Part shown: piece by piece, positions 42,671 through 61,317 of the stretch
Numbering within the stretch: the first letter of the stretch is position 1
Layout of the letters: every line of letters begins with the position of its first letter
Source of the DNA: Perca fluviatilis
Lineage: Eukaryota > Chordata > Actinopteri > Perciformes > Percidae
NCBI RefSeq assembly: GCF_010015445.1
Contig: NC_053118.1
Span: 14,014,937-14,078,936 of the forward strand
DNA length: 64,000 nt
Reading direction: 5' to 3'
Notes under the pieces: model-generated
Database searches by the model: none
What the model saw: only the letters and a program-made list of their open reading frames with translations
Told to the model about the DNA's origin: nothing
Made by a program: the position numbers and the translations under genes

Positions 42671-43140
42671 TCCCTCCTTCCTTTATTAGTTCCATCTTTC
42701 TTTCCTTTCTTTCTTTCTTTCTCTTTTCCTTCCCTCCATCCATCTTTTCTTTCTCCTTTCTTCCTTCCATCTCCTCTTTCCTATCTGTCTATATATCTCT
42801 TTTTTCTTTCCTTCTTTACTTTCTTCCTTCTTTTCTCCCTTCTTTCTTCCACCTTTCCTAATTCCGTCCATCCTTTTCTTTTATCTGTCTGTATGACTAT
42901 TGTCTGTCTTTATTTCCTTCCTTCCTCTTCCTTCCTTTCCTCCATCCTTCCTTTCTCCTTTCAATCTATCCTTCCTTCCATTATTCCTTCATTTAATCTT
43001 TCCTTCCTTCCAATCCTTTTCTTTTTTCTTTCCTTCTTTCTTCGTTTCTTTATCCATCTGTCTGTCTATCATTTGTCTTTCTTTCCTTACTTTATTCCAT
43101 ATTTTTTTTCTTCCTTCTTTATTTATCTGTTGATTTATCT
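42600..43140. repeat. polypyrimidine low-complexity tract
   Basis: About 500 bp of nearly pure C/T on the plus strand, made of degenerate TCTG, TTCC, TTTC and CTTC units. It yields Ser/Phe/Leu-rich spurious ORFs on one strand and Lys/Arg/Glu-rich ones on the other. Confidence 0.92.
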
Positions 43141-43222
43141 ATCTCTACTGTGTGCACTACATATTGTAAAGCCCTTTGAGGCAAATTTGTGATATTGGGC
43201 TTTATAAATTAAACTGATTTGT
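43140..43222 (+). mobile_element. LINE 3' tail fragment
   Basis: GTAAAGCCCTTTGAGGCAAA, then TTTGTGATATTGGGCTTTAT and AAATTAAACTGATTT resemble the 3' end of a teleost non-LTR retrotransposon. It abuts the pyrimidine tract. No coding part. Confidence 0.5.
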
Positions 43223-43635
43223 CTTCCTTCCTTTTTTCCTTTCCCTCTATCCTTGCTTATTTTCCCTCCACCCTGTGTATCATGGTCTGGACACAGCTCT
43301 CTGCTCTGCACACATTCTGCTTCATGTGGCTTCAGCATCATGTGTTGCTCGTGTTTGGACAGCGGCGAGACAATCAGATCTGTGTTAAATGTGGCCTCAC
43401 ACTGGGCTCCACACTGATTGGTGTGTCAACACAGGCCGGATTTCAACTGCCTGCTCAAATGTGACTTTGTTTGTTGTGCCTTCCATTCAAATCCGCCTAA
43501 GATCTCATGAACAGGTGAGAGCGAGCTCATCAGATTTAAGCAGGCAGAGTAAACCCAGCCGTGCTGACTGACACAGCGGAGAACAGAGTGAGAATGTGTA
43601 AGATGTCTGTCCCTTCAAATTGATGTGGCAAGTCT

Positions 43636-43701
43636 TAATTTTTTTATTTAGTATTTTATTAAATATTTTTTTATTTAGTATTTTATTAAATATGTTTTTA
43701 T
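43636..43701. repeat. two-copy AT-rich tandem repeat
   Basis: TTTTTATTTAGTATTTTATT followed by AAATAT occurs twice in a row, 34 bp apart. Confidence 0.85.
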
Positions 43702-44256
43702 TTATGGCTGTCTAAACAGGGAAAACAGTTTCCTTTTGTTTTAGCCTCATGTCATGTAGTTGAGAGAAATGAAGGATTTGATCCAGCAGTTAAAATGAAG
43801 AGGCAGCTATTTTAAAGGGAGCTCTCTGGAGGATTTGGTTGCTGCTGGTTGGGGAGGTGGCAGCAATAGAATGGGGAGAGTCACAATCAAATCATTGCAA
43901 TTAGTAGAAGAAGCACAGGAGACTAGTGCCCCCCAGTGTTTGCTTGATATATGTTTAGTGTTTGTATGCTGCTGTGAAATAATCAGATTCAAAACTATCT
44001 GAGTAGATTTTTTTTTTTTATGATGTGCACTGATCCAGTAAATTTGGAATTTAGTTTTGACCGCATGAAAACCTCAACTTTAACTGCTGATACAATCATT
44101 TATAAATCATTTGTATGTGTCCTCTGCAGTTTCAGTCAGAGTTGCTGATAGTTAGAACATGAGGCACGAGGTCTATCGGCCTCTTTGGTTGATCATCCAT
44201 AACATCAGAAGAGGCTGGAATGCCATCTAGAGGTTAGGTAGCTATAGTGTTATGTA

Positions 44257-44849
44257 CTGTGGTGGAAGAAGTAGTAGTTTTAACTTTATTTACAGTATAG
44301 GTACTGTAGTTTAGTCCAGTGTTTTCCAACCTCGGGGTCTGGCCCCTCCAAAGCCTCACAAGATAAATCTAAGGGGGTTGTGAGATGATTAATATGGGAG
44401 GAAATAAGTTCTGCTACACAAATTTGTATTTATTTGTCGCACTTGTCTCAAATGTTTTCTAAGATTTTTTTTACCGTGATATTTTGGACAATTTTACCTC
44501 TTTGGACCTCAAACCCTTATTGAATTGAAACTATGTGAGAGGTTTGAGGGGAAATGTCTCTTTAGTGGAACTGCTAATAACCCATAGACATCTGAAACAT
44601 AATAAAGACACTGTTTTTTGTAAGAGGTTGTTGAAAGAAGTAAGAGGTTTGTGAATGCGTGGTTCATATTATTTTTTTTATGTGAACTCTTAATTTGCAA
44701 AGTAACTAACTATAGATGTCAAACTATTGTAGTAGAGTAAAAACTACAGTCTTTCCCTATGAGATGTGAAGTAGAATTATAAAGTAGCATAAAGTAAAGT
44801 GAAGTACCTCAAAACTGGAGTAAGTGTAGATAGTTACTTTCCACCACTG
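44257..44849. mobile_element. hAT-type non-autonomous element with 8-bp target duplication
   Basis: A 593-bp element flanked by perfect GTTATGTA copies (44249-44256 and 44850-44857). Left end CTGTGGTGGAAGAAGTAGT; right end, reversed, CAGTGGTGGAAAGTAACT, so 10 of the outer 11 bases agree. The 8-bp duplication and CAGTG-type termini are hAT hallmarks. There is no transposase. Inside, from 44317, CAGTGTTTTCCAACCTCGGG looks like the end of a second hAT-like repeat whose other end was not found. Confidence 0.85.
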
Positions 44850-45649
44850 GTTATGTATCTGAGGCATAGTCACTTTAAAATATCATATTAATACACTGAA
44901 TGTTTAGTTCAATCAAATCAGGGCTAAGACTCAACATTGAATCAATGCTAAGAAGTGGAAATTACAATTTTACTGAGCTATGTTTTGTTTCAAAGAAAAA
45001 TGAAATGGATCCATCCTGGACTAGTTTCTCATTCATGGATGAGGTCTTCATTATATGCCTTTCAGTGGCGATTCTCCATGGAGAAGCATTAAGACTGTAT
45101 TGACCTACATTACTTCACGTATTTTTGGCGTACAGTATGTCTTAAAGCTATTCTTCCTCGCTGTGACTCAATATCCATAATCCCTTTTGCGTCTGTTGGA
45201 TTGATGGCGTACATCATTTATTTGTCTCTCCGTCACTGAATGGTTTCCATGGGCAGGTTGTTATCAATGTGTAACCAAGGTGAGTCAGGGAGGTTACGTG
45301 ACTCCCAGGATTCCACAGGCTGCCATTTGCCTTTCTGTACAATACAGGATGAGATGTTACAGGCTTCTCACACACAGCAGGCTAATGATAGATCATTACA
45401 GGAAATAGAAATTTGAAACATACCTTTGTTAAAGTGTGTGAAAGCACCAGTATCAACTTGTTCTTAAGGCTCATGTGGATCAATATTGCTGAAAGAAAAA
45501 AAAGGTGAAGACACAATTTACTCTGACAAAGTGCCAGCCTGGTTGGTTTAATGACATTTTAAGAACTTCATCTGAATATCCCATTGGACCTAATGAGGGA
45601 TACATCCTTTTCCCCTGGAGCTTAAGTCCTATCTCTGTGGGAACCGACT

Positions 45650-45732
45650 GATAGCAGGTAGACTTTGCCCTGAAGGGGAACCAACACTACAGGAAGGGCA
45701 AGCAGAGCAGTTTCCTGGCCGTCACAGCAGAG
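45650..45732 (+). other. possible 5' non-coding exon of the Lifeguard gene
   Basis: A G/A/C-rich stretch ends CACAGCAGAG before GTAAGACA, a strong donor, about 0.93 kb upstream of the acceptor at 46660. Lifeguard-family genes often have non-coding first exons. The start is not defined by sequence. Confidence 0.25.
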
Positions 45733-46663
45733 GTAAGACACATTAGAATGGATTAGAGCTGTATTTCATTTATTTATGTAAACAGACCTAATTCAGACAT
45801 CAATTGATCCCTTGTTGAAGACTTGAAAAACACGAGGGGTACTTTTTAAAGTGCTTAATTCGTCATATCTCGGAAGAGATGTTCAAGCCTTTCGGGCTAT
45901 GTAAGCGAACAAAAACAAAGTCCATTTCATGTCATTCAAATGTTTGAAAATGTTTGAAAATATTTTTACGCTGTCCTGTCCATCACAGGTTTTAGTTTAA
46001 GGAGTTGGGGAAGCAGAAGTAGTCAAAATATGTTTTTTGGTGGCAGATGATTTATTACTGCCACCGCTCATTACTGATATTACAGGAAGTGTATATTGTT
46101 ACTGATTAAACCATAGAAAGGCATATTTAAATGTGATGTTTCTGTGAAACTGTTGTGTGGACTCAGTTCTTATCTATAGTCAGTGTAGTCCTGGCTTTAC
46201 TGATGTTTATATCATACAGAATTTGTCATTGTGTAGCTAATTAGAACTCTGTCTCTTTAATGACTAATGCAAAACCAGGGAAACTGTTTCTTTCATGTCT
46301 TCATTATATATAAAATAGAATCCCTGACTTTACTGTCTCTGTCCTTTTTGATGACCACTGCATTTCCTCTGAGAGGGATTAACCACAACCTATTTGTACA
46401 TTAAATATACATACAGCTCAATTAAATGGAGGCTTAAGGCCATAATTATGGATGTTAGTCATGGATGGCTCTTAAGTTTGTGTGATGCATCATTTTATAA
46501 TTACCCATTTATTTGTTCCACTCTGACATTGCCCCATCAGCCTATTTAACATCACTGATGAAAACGCTGAGGCTGTTCAAAAGGATGCTTGTGTGGTCTA
46601 AGCCATGACCTTAACTTACATGTGTGTCTGACATTTCTTCTCTGTCACTTTGTGCCTCAGTTG

Positions 46664-46688
46664 ATGAAAAGATCAAACTTTTGGTGGA

Positions 46689-46702
<14 letters not shown>
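46664..46702 (+). promoter_or_regulatory. upstream ORF overlapping the Lifeguard start
   Basis: A 12-codon upstream ORF (ATG at 46664, TAA at 46700-46702) lies in another frame and overlaps the main ATG at 46689. Its start context is weak (T at -3), while the main start is strong (G at -3, G at +4). Leaky scanning is therefore expected, and the element could damp translation. Confidence 0.5.
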
Positions 46703-52874
<6,172 letters not shown>

Positions 52875-53650
52875 CTCTGAACCTCGCTGACAGGCCTCCC
52901 TAAAGAAACACTGAAACGCTCGTCAAGAACATTATGTATTTAGGTTCATATGGGATGAAGATTCACAACCCCCTGTTAGTACTCCAGACATCTGCTGTCA
53001 TATTTAATTAGGCAGGGATCTGTACAGGTTTGTTTTAAAGTCACGTGTCAGGGTTTATGTTACTGCGATAGGCTGTGTGCTACATTTGGGACTTTTATAC
53101 TGCACCAGCATGCATTTCTACCTAGAACTTCCAATTTAATGTGCTTAATATTTGTTTCTATGAATATGACAATTTATTATCAGTCTTCTGTAGGAAGAAA
53201 CTGAAACTTTAAGGCAAATAGAAAGTGCCAAATCAATTCAGGTAGTAACTTATGATATAAGCCAAAGTAGTTCAGCCATCATGTAATCTGTGCCACATTT
53301 GCAAAAGTTTAAGCGAAGCTTAAATATGCCTTTGGATATCAAACTAAACTACATTAAAAGGACAGAATATGTCCGTGTTAGCCAAAATCTGATGTTCACT
53401 CAGAATGTATATAGTATATATCTCTATGACCAATTTATTAAAAAAAAAAACACACAAATTAAAACTCAACACGTAGTTTATTGGCATCACACATCAAACA
53501 TTTTTCATATAAAGAGGGAATGTATCAAGTATAGACTATGAAAGTGCAAATAGCATTTCAAGGATTAGTTGCTTTACAATAGAAAATCTCAGTGAGTTAC
53601 AAAATGTTATATGCCATTTTAAAATAAATCACTTGATCATTAGAGGTGAA
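52875..53650 (+). other. Lifeguard 3' UTR (predicted)
   Basis: AT-rich sequence after the TAA. The first canonical AATAAA is at 53623-53628; later ones are near 53853 and 53986. The exact end is not visible. Confidence 0.45.
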
Positions 53651-55817
53651 ATACAAAGGAAGTACAAATTCCATTTAGACTTGTACCCATTTCATGCACA
53701 GCATACTGTCACACAAAAAGGGCGATCTCTTCTGTTAAATCCACTTCCATTAACCAAATCCAACAAAGTTAGCTGCACTAACCATATGGCACTTAGTTTC
53801 AGAACTTCAAGACTCTATGTTTAGATTTAATGTGGCTCTATACAGGGGGAAAAATAAAGTAATTTTCTTCAGTCAGACATTAGTCTGTACAAAAACACAA
53901 TTAAGTCTTAAAGGTAAAACACTGCTGATCAATGTGTCATATTGGTTATTCACAATCCATTTTTGTCAATGAATTCAATTGATTTCAAATAAATACCTAC
54001 TTTATATTGCAACTTTCCTCCATTTTTTGTGTCTTCAGGTAAGATACATGATACACATACAGTAAGTCAGCTCATTCCAAGTCAATACAGTGATCTTAGT
54101 TTCTAAATCACAGAAAAAAATCTGTTTCAAAATGTAGGGCAAGAAGCTCTGCTGCACAAGAGAAAACCGAGAAAAAAAAAAACTTTGATTAAACATTTGG
54201 GAACAAGATTTGCAAGTATGACATTAACCCATTATACCAAATCATATAAAATCTGTGTTATCCGTTTACATAATACTACTAGAACAAAAAAAGCCTCATG
54301 CTACAAATATTAAGATGAGAAAAAAAATCAAGACCTCATGTTTGCACACTACAAACTTTATGTGAGAGAAATAACTTTAAGGTAACAGGTGTTTGTTTTG
54401 TCTACACTGTATATATTGTGTAATTAGCACTCAGAAAAATGTGTGAAAAGGAACGAAAGAACGGTGATTGACATAAAGGCACTGTATCTCTAACTGCGTA
54501 GAGAACTGCTTCAAAGACGTGTTTGAAATGCAATACACATTCATGAATTCTCCATGCATTACCCTGCAGCCCGGGACATCTGTGGAGCTCTACGAAGGCT
54601 TTGCTTATTACACTTAAATAGGACCCAGAGATGAATTACAGTGACTAGGGCATGATTAACTAATTCACCAAAGTCTGAATGAGATTGCCTGATTATCTCT
54701 CTCACTGGCCTTTCCTGCAGTACATAAACAAGACTACTCACTGTCTACTTAGTCTGTCACGCTCCACATCCAGCTCCAGTACTCAAACATTAATTTAAGC
54801 AAGCTACAATGGAATTCAGAATAAACTGAACTGAATGACACTGAGCGGCCCCTCTGGGCCCGTCAGCGTTTGTTGTTTTTGAAGATCATTGAAAGTGTGT
54901 TAGGATTGAGGCTTTGAGATGAATAACAATTGGTGCATTAAATTAGAAAAGTTTTTGAGGAAACCAACTTTTGGATAATTAATCTAAATTGTTGTGTGTC
55001 AATGTTTCACATATTAAAGTACACAACCATTATGGACTTAAAACTACAGATTTACACAGCACACTACAGCTTTAAGATTGTGGGATTTTAAAATATCACA
55101 CAGCCACAATCAAAAATATGGCTCGAGACTTTCACATTTTAGTTTAGCTGAGACGTTGAGATTGTAATAAGCAGGCACAATTTGCATCGAAGAATCCACT
55201 TGGTGACTGCAAACTGTGCTTTTGCTAGTCAGTGTTTGGCACCTATAACGTACGCAGCTTTGGACAGGAGTGACAACTATCTCCTAGCCTGTATCCCACA
55301 GATTAAATATTGGAACCAAGTATTAATCTGCTCATATGCACAGTTGAAAAACCTCCCTCAGACCGGATTCAGACACATACAGTAGGCTTTTACTCCAGTG
55401 GAAAGATATAATAATACCAGCACTATGCCACAGTCTCTATATCGCTTGTCTTAAATGGACTTCATATTTCTATCAGCACATAATTAATTTTAGAAAATAT
55501 ATCCTTGAAAAATTGTTATCAAATATAATCTCTCCTTCAGTTAGTGCTTTCTTTACAGGAGGGCTGGTTGTTGAGGAGCTGACAATACAGTTAACACAGG
55601 AAACCGATCTGAATGCAATGCTAGACCAAACTAAGAGTCTAAATATGTCTTCCCCGACTTTCAAACCCAGTACAAACTGACACATTCTTTATTCTGTATA
55701 TGTTGCACCTGAATAACTACTACACACTTTTCCTCAAATCTTTTTCATTTGCAATCTGTAGTGGTTTTTGGCCTTTCCAAAAAAAAAAAAATCTCCTTCC
55801 TATCTCAGCCAATCAGT
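53477..55817 (-). other. ankib1: ANKIB1 3' UTR (predicted)
   Basis: Minus-strand sequence below the ANKIB1 stop. Minus-strand AATAAA hexamers occur at 55688-55693 and 53477-53482. Use of the distal one would make the UTR about 2.3 kb and overlap the convergent Lifeguard 3' UTR. No other gene or repeat is recognised in 53.65-55.8 kb. Confidence 0.4.
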
Positions 55818-56723
55818 TCATACCAAGTGCACTTGGTCCTCCCACTCAGAGGAGCTGGTGCTGGCCAGCTGGTCGGATACAGAGTCACATTGCGGAGTGT
55901 CGACATGACAGACTTTTGAGCCTCGCCGTTCGCCATTGTCTCCACTTGCTTCAAGGGTGGCCACGTAAGGTAGCGGCATGGTGTCCATCCCCACTAGAGC
56001 TAACTGGGTCGGCCTCTGAGCAGCGGCACACTCCTTCTCCTCCATGTCGCTCTGTTTCTGAGAGCAGAAACCCACATCTGACATCTCTTCCTGAGCTTTC
56101 CTGTTTTCAGGGAGGACGCCCACGCCTTTCTCGTCATCCTGCAGGCCCCCTCCTCCGCCTGCATGGAGTGTGCCAAGGTTTGAGTCAGTGTCAGAGGAGG
56201 TTGAGGGGACAAGGGTGATACCTTGAGGATTCATGTCGTGGAACCATGCCATGATGTTGCCCAGCAGGTTAGCATTTGCTACTAATGCAGACGAAGAGGA
56301 CGGGTCGTGGCTGCCGCATGTGGTCGAGTCTAACGTGTCACTGGAAGAGGAGAAGAGGCCCGTCGATGAGTTTCTGCCACCTGGAGCCACTGGTATCGGC
56401 ACAGAAGCGCCGTAGGCCTGGTGGTGACTGTCCGAGTGCTGTACAGAGGCAGTAGAGTACTGGCTGCTGATGTTGCCGAGTCTAGCCAAGTTACCTCCCA
56501 GCTCTAGCAGTTCTGAGCTGCTGAGAGAAGCTCTGGGAATGACCTCTACACCTGGAGCACTCTGTTCAAGCCTAGAAGGCAGGGAGGTGCCAATAGCGCA
56601 GAGTGAAGCTTCGTTGGCAAGTGTGTCGTGGTTGGAGCCAAACCCTGCCATCGCAGAGTCCTGGAGTGACAGCTGAATGGCCAGTAGAATGTTAGGGTCA
56701 TCGTCATCCAAAGAACCTAGACC
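55818..56723 (-). CDS. ankib1: ANKIB1 terminal exon with UIM
   Basis: A 906-bp exon opening [23 protein letters not shown]. The [19 protein letters not shown] pattern is a ubiquitin-interacting motif (core A-x3-S). The remaining 280 residues are Ser/Gly/Asp-rich and probably disordered, ending [10 protein letters not shown]. The acceptor (TTTCTTGCAG on the minus strand) puts the first codon at 56723. Confidence 0.93.
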   Translation of the reverse strand, partial: GLGSLDDDDPNILLAIQLSLQDSAMAGFGSNHDTLANEASLCAIGTSLPSRLEQSAPGVEVIPRASLSSSELLELGGNLARLGNISSQYSTASVQHSDSHHQAYGASVPIPVAPGGRNSSTGLFSSSSDTLDSTTCGSHDPSSSSALVANANLLGNIMAWFHDMNPQGITLVPSTSSDTDSNLGTLHAGGGGGLQDDEKGVGVLPENRKAQEEMSDVGFCSQKQSDMEEKECAAAQRPTQLALVGMDTMPLPYVATLEASGDNGERRGSKVCHVDTPQCDSVSDQLASTSSSEWEDQVHLV

Positions 56724-59700
56724 CTGCAAGAAAATCCAGGACACAGTGTCTGTGATGAAAGCCAAACCAATATCATCCACTCAAAGAGCTACAGCAGTGT
56801 CACACCTGCAGTGCAAGCACCACCTATTGGCAAGGAAAGTAAAATCATCAGCAGGGTAGAACTGCAGATGGAGACATGTTGTGCGCAATCTACAGACAAG
56901 GAAAATAATAGCAGGCAATGGCATTTTTTTCTTTTCTTTTTATGGCTGCTGTGTTGCTGTTTGCTGCGTGTGTTTTTGAGGTTTTACACTTCACACAATG
57001 GTAAAAGATAAGGCTGGCGATATTGTGTATTTTTGTTGTTGTCAAACAAATGAAATAACAGTGATTTAGTTTCAGCCCATTTCCCAAAGCAACTAGGAAC
57101 TGTAGTTTTTAGCAAACCAGAGAAATTATGTATTTTTTAGGGGATTATTTTCGGCTGCGGATTTGGTGTGCTAGTATTATTGGAGTCATGACAGTGTAAG
57201 TAGGATTGACTTAAATGTATGTGCCCATGTTCATTGTGATAGGAGGATGGAACATGACACTCAATAGTTTTTGGAGGTCTTAACGTCTAAAACGTAGGAG
57301 AGTTTTACTTATTTTGTATATTATGTACATTTATTTAATTGTTTATTTAACCAGACCGAAAACACAAGACATTACTGACATCAAAGGCAAGACCATATTT
57401 CTTATTAATTTAAATTTGTTTTATACTCAAACTGTCAACTGGATTCTTAGGCCCTATTTCCCCTGAATTTTGACTGTGCATTCAATCTTCTATCTTTAGT
57501 ATAATTTAACAGTGTACAAAATGATGGAAGAAGTGCATTAGTCTTTTAAGAATATTTTTCATGATTGCCTTTAGGGAAAAAAAACCCACTCCAAACTGGT
57601 CAAGCATATTGGCATTATTAAGCCAATTCAGCTAGATTAATGCTACACACTGTTGGCATTGTCTAAACATTTTTAAAGGCTGAAAGCCTTGAACTGAGAT
57701 AAAAATGGCAACTCACCATCAGATGATGTCTATGTCCACCTCCGACATCATGTCCGTCTTTGTAGAAAAAGAAATGAACAAAAGACCCACAGTCATTAAA
57801 CTGAATGTTTAGCAGCACCTGGATGGCAATTTAACCCTTTTGCTAATTACCACTTTTGGGGAAATCAGCTTTATTTTAGTGAACACTGCAGAATGTGCCT
57901 TCAATTTCCCCAGGAAATTCACTAATTCTGTATCTTCATCTGAAATCAATTAATCTTTCTTGGCTCAACAGAATCATTTAGCTGGCTTAAAAACAGCAAA
58001 CTCCATCCCTCTTTAATTCCACACAGCTAAAAACTAAGCAGCACTGTGATGGACAAGACTGATGGATTAGAAATATTGGCTTATTGAACATGAGCAGTTG
58101 TGATTTTCCAAAGTTTGGGCCACTTGGGTTCTGTAATGTACAAATCATTATCGAAAACTGAGGGAGGATGACTGGATAAATGTAGTTTTATTTAATGTAT
58201 ACGTATTATTTAATCATAGATTAGAAAACTTGGCGATTGCACTAGTATGCATTGCATCAACACTGTTTTTTTTTTTTTATGTACATCACCCATGTCCGTT
58301 GCATCCTTCCACTCTCCTCATTGACAAATCTGTACTGTCACAAAAAGGCAAAAATGCCTTAATATACCTATATGTAAAAACAAGCCAATCACAACAGGGA
58401 ATTGTAAGGTCACTTGATCCACATGTATGATATCATCGGATTATAGAATTAGTTAATGAAGAATTTATTGCAAATAAAACTGTGACAAATTACCCAACAA
58501 ATGACGGTCCACATATGAGACTGAGTCCAACACTAAGAAAAAACACTGAACCCCTGAGAGAGGGAGTGTCTTCTATGTTCACTGCAGTACCTAAAATGCT
58601 GTCGCTTGAGTCATCAGGGTCAGGTGTGTTGCTACGGAGACTGGACATGTCGCCTCGCCTCCGCTGCCTATGTCTCCGTCTGTACTGGAACTCTGCGTAC
58701 TCCTTAAAACGACAAAAAAAGAAAAAAAGCATAACACATTTCTTTCTATTGCTTAATTTCAACAAATGCTCTAATCCTGCAGTTTAACCAGCCATAATGT
58801 CTTAACACTCCTCATCAACATATTGCTTTCTGACCAGTGCTACAGTTGCACGTTTTCCTTGATTCCTATCTGTGTGCTTTTTGTTAAAGGCGAATTTGTA
58901 CATTGGTAACTGTGATTCGAGTAGTGAAGCAGTTTGCTTCTAGTGTGGTCTGGGTGTTCTGTTCCAGGAAAGATCAGCACTGAGAGCTCTTTCAAACCCT
59001 TTCATCTCTAAACCAAGCCTTCAATCATTAGCTCCAGTCTAGACTGCAGCACACACTCACTCACTGGAAGGGAATTGGAAATAAAGCAACATGAGGATTG
59101 AGGTTCAGATGTTTGAAAACACTACCCGTGTGTATGCCCGACTAATCTCAAAAGCAACCAGAATACCTCATCAAATGTGAAAGTGATGTTATTAAAAAGT
59201 AAATCAAATATTCATTCACTGGCGGGTTTAAAAAAAAAAAAAAAAACTCTATCAACTGGCATCCAAACGTTAGTCATCTAAAAAAAAGTTTTCTGTCTCA
59301 AGTCCGTGTGCTCCAGTATATTTGGACCAAATCTCTCTCTAAGTCTCTCCTGATTTTAAAAACACTAATTATAAAGAATTCAAAGTACATATTTTGTAGT
59401 GAGACCATGTACAGTAGCATATCTCTTACTATTATAACAAACAAAACTCAAATCTAATCTAAATGTCTGGCACGTTATCACTCAGGGGAGTTTATGTAAA
59501 ATCAATTAACACAGACTGTGTTTCACACAGCGTGTCTAAATGAAATTACAAAAAAAGCACTATGGTGTCAAGGTGTGTGTGCATATGGCTGCCTTTCTAA
59601 TGATATTTCTAATGATAGGATATCTATGCGTGTGATGGTTGATTGTGTTAATTGAACAATGCTGCTAACTAATATGTAGCAAGAGACTGAGATTCAATTA

Positions 59701-61249
59701 TTTGATGGTGTGAGAAGATGAATGATATAAGGCAGCCTAATTAAGACATAAAAAGCTATTCAATAAAACAAAGTTTTACAGGAAGTATATACCTAGTTCA
59801 GGCATATCCTACATATATAGTCTTTCAAACTGAAAAAAACAGTGTAGGCATCACATCTGTCTTCTTAGTTTCACTTCAAACCATGCTGGAGTTATTTTGG
59901 AGAAAAGGAATTCTACAAAAGTAGGAATCAAAGTTTCGGGGTTCGGCTTCAGTCAGATGGTGCTCGTAGTGGTCAACTTCAAAACGTACAGAAGAATTTG
60001 TAAGCTAGCAATAAACACATGTCTACTCTATCCTTTGGTTGTAGACCAACATGAAAAAGTTGCATATACTTAACTTGCACATCTGCATATCAATACCTCA
60101 GGAAATAATGAACTGCATTCTCTATTCACTCATCTCATACATTTGCAAAAGTCACTGAGTCACATTCATATAATCAAAAGTCTGTCAGCCAAACACAGTC
60201 TTTCATGTTTCCACCGCTCTAAAAATAGCCCACTATGAAGTGATCTGCAGGCGTTGTAAGAACCATGGAGCGGGCCATCTGTAGCTGTGCCTGTGAGGCA
60301 GTCATCAGGCTTTGATTATTACTATAGTGTTCCCATTAACAACTGCAGCTAAGAGACCCTCAATTAGGGGATAAAAATAAAAACGCTTATTTTTTTTATT
60401 ATTAGTTTAGAGTGGCTTGGTGTTCAGCCTCTGATAGCAAAATTTACTGTGAACTTCCTCCTAGATATACATGCCCAAAATAAATTTGTTGACAACTATT
60501 ATGTTATTTAAATAACAAGAAAAGGGGATGGAGGTGAGGTGAGCATCTGACCTGAATTTTACATTGATCATTTGTTTTTGTTTTTAAAGATAAGTCACAT
60601 CTTTGTAGTGTCCGCCTAGCTTAATTAAATCTTTCCTTGTGGCTTGTATACTTAGTTATACGCTTTTGTGTGTTTCAGTTAGCTTATATGCTACATTTGT
60701 CTGAGAAATCAATAATGGTATAACAATATTAAGGTATGACACAGGTGTCAACAAACAAGACAGATAGTAATCCTAGTTACTTCATATTAAGACCAACAGT
60801 GTAGCAAAACATACACTTCCATTTTATTATTTTGTACATGGAACAGCAGAGAGGAGTGTTCAAAATCCTCTGTTTCAAAAGGCTGACTGCTATTTCACTT
60901 TTCAGACTAGTGACCACAGAGAGAGCAGAGAACCTGTAGCACCAAGTACCGAGGCTTAATATTTTATGAACTGCAGACAACAGAGGATCTGCCTGGACCA
61001 AATTACCTTGTCGAAATAGGGGTGTGGAAACGATTGGAAGCAATTATATATTAAAAATCAATAATTGTTTGATCATCGCATCATAGCCCTCTAAATTTGA
61101 ATCCAATTGTGAAGTGCATCGAGCTTCCCACCCCTACAAGATAACAGCACATTTTATGAGCAGAAAGCTAAATAAAAAAAACATATTTTTCAGACATCCT
61201 TGGTATCTTGAGTCCTCTCTTTTGCTGTGTGTGTGTGTGTATATAATAT

Positions 61250-61317
<68 letters not shown>

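Larger units (their letters stand above)
31206..45600. other. intergenic DNA between csmd and the Lifeguard gene
   Basis: 14.4 kb with no credible protein-coding gene. Holds a TG microsatellite, a mini-MITE at 33660, a diverged repeat at about 34265-34510, tandem duplications at 38.3 and 43.6 kb, a CATAGACTGT element at 40.7-41.1 kb, a pyrimidine tract at 42.6-43.1 kb and a hAT MITE at 44257-44849. The longest plus-strand ORF (215 codons, 42545-43192) is only the pyrimidine tract. Confidence 0.65.

Noticed and set aside
42545..43192. 215-codon ORF
   Set aside because: Translation of the polypyrimidine tract (Ser/Phe/Leu/Pro only); opposite-strand ORFs are Lys/Arg/Glu-only. Not a gene.
55700..56218. 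172-codon plus-strand ORF
   Set aside because: Opposite-strand shadow of the ANKIB1 terminal exon, which has strong family and splice evidence.
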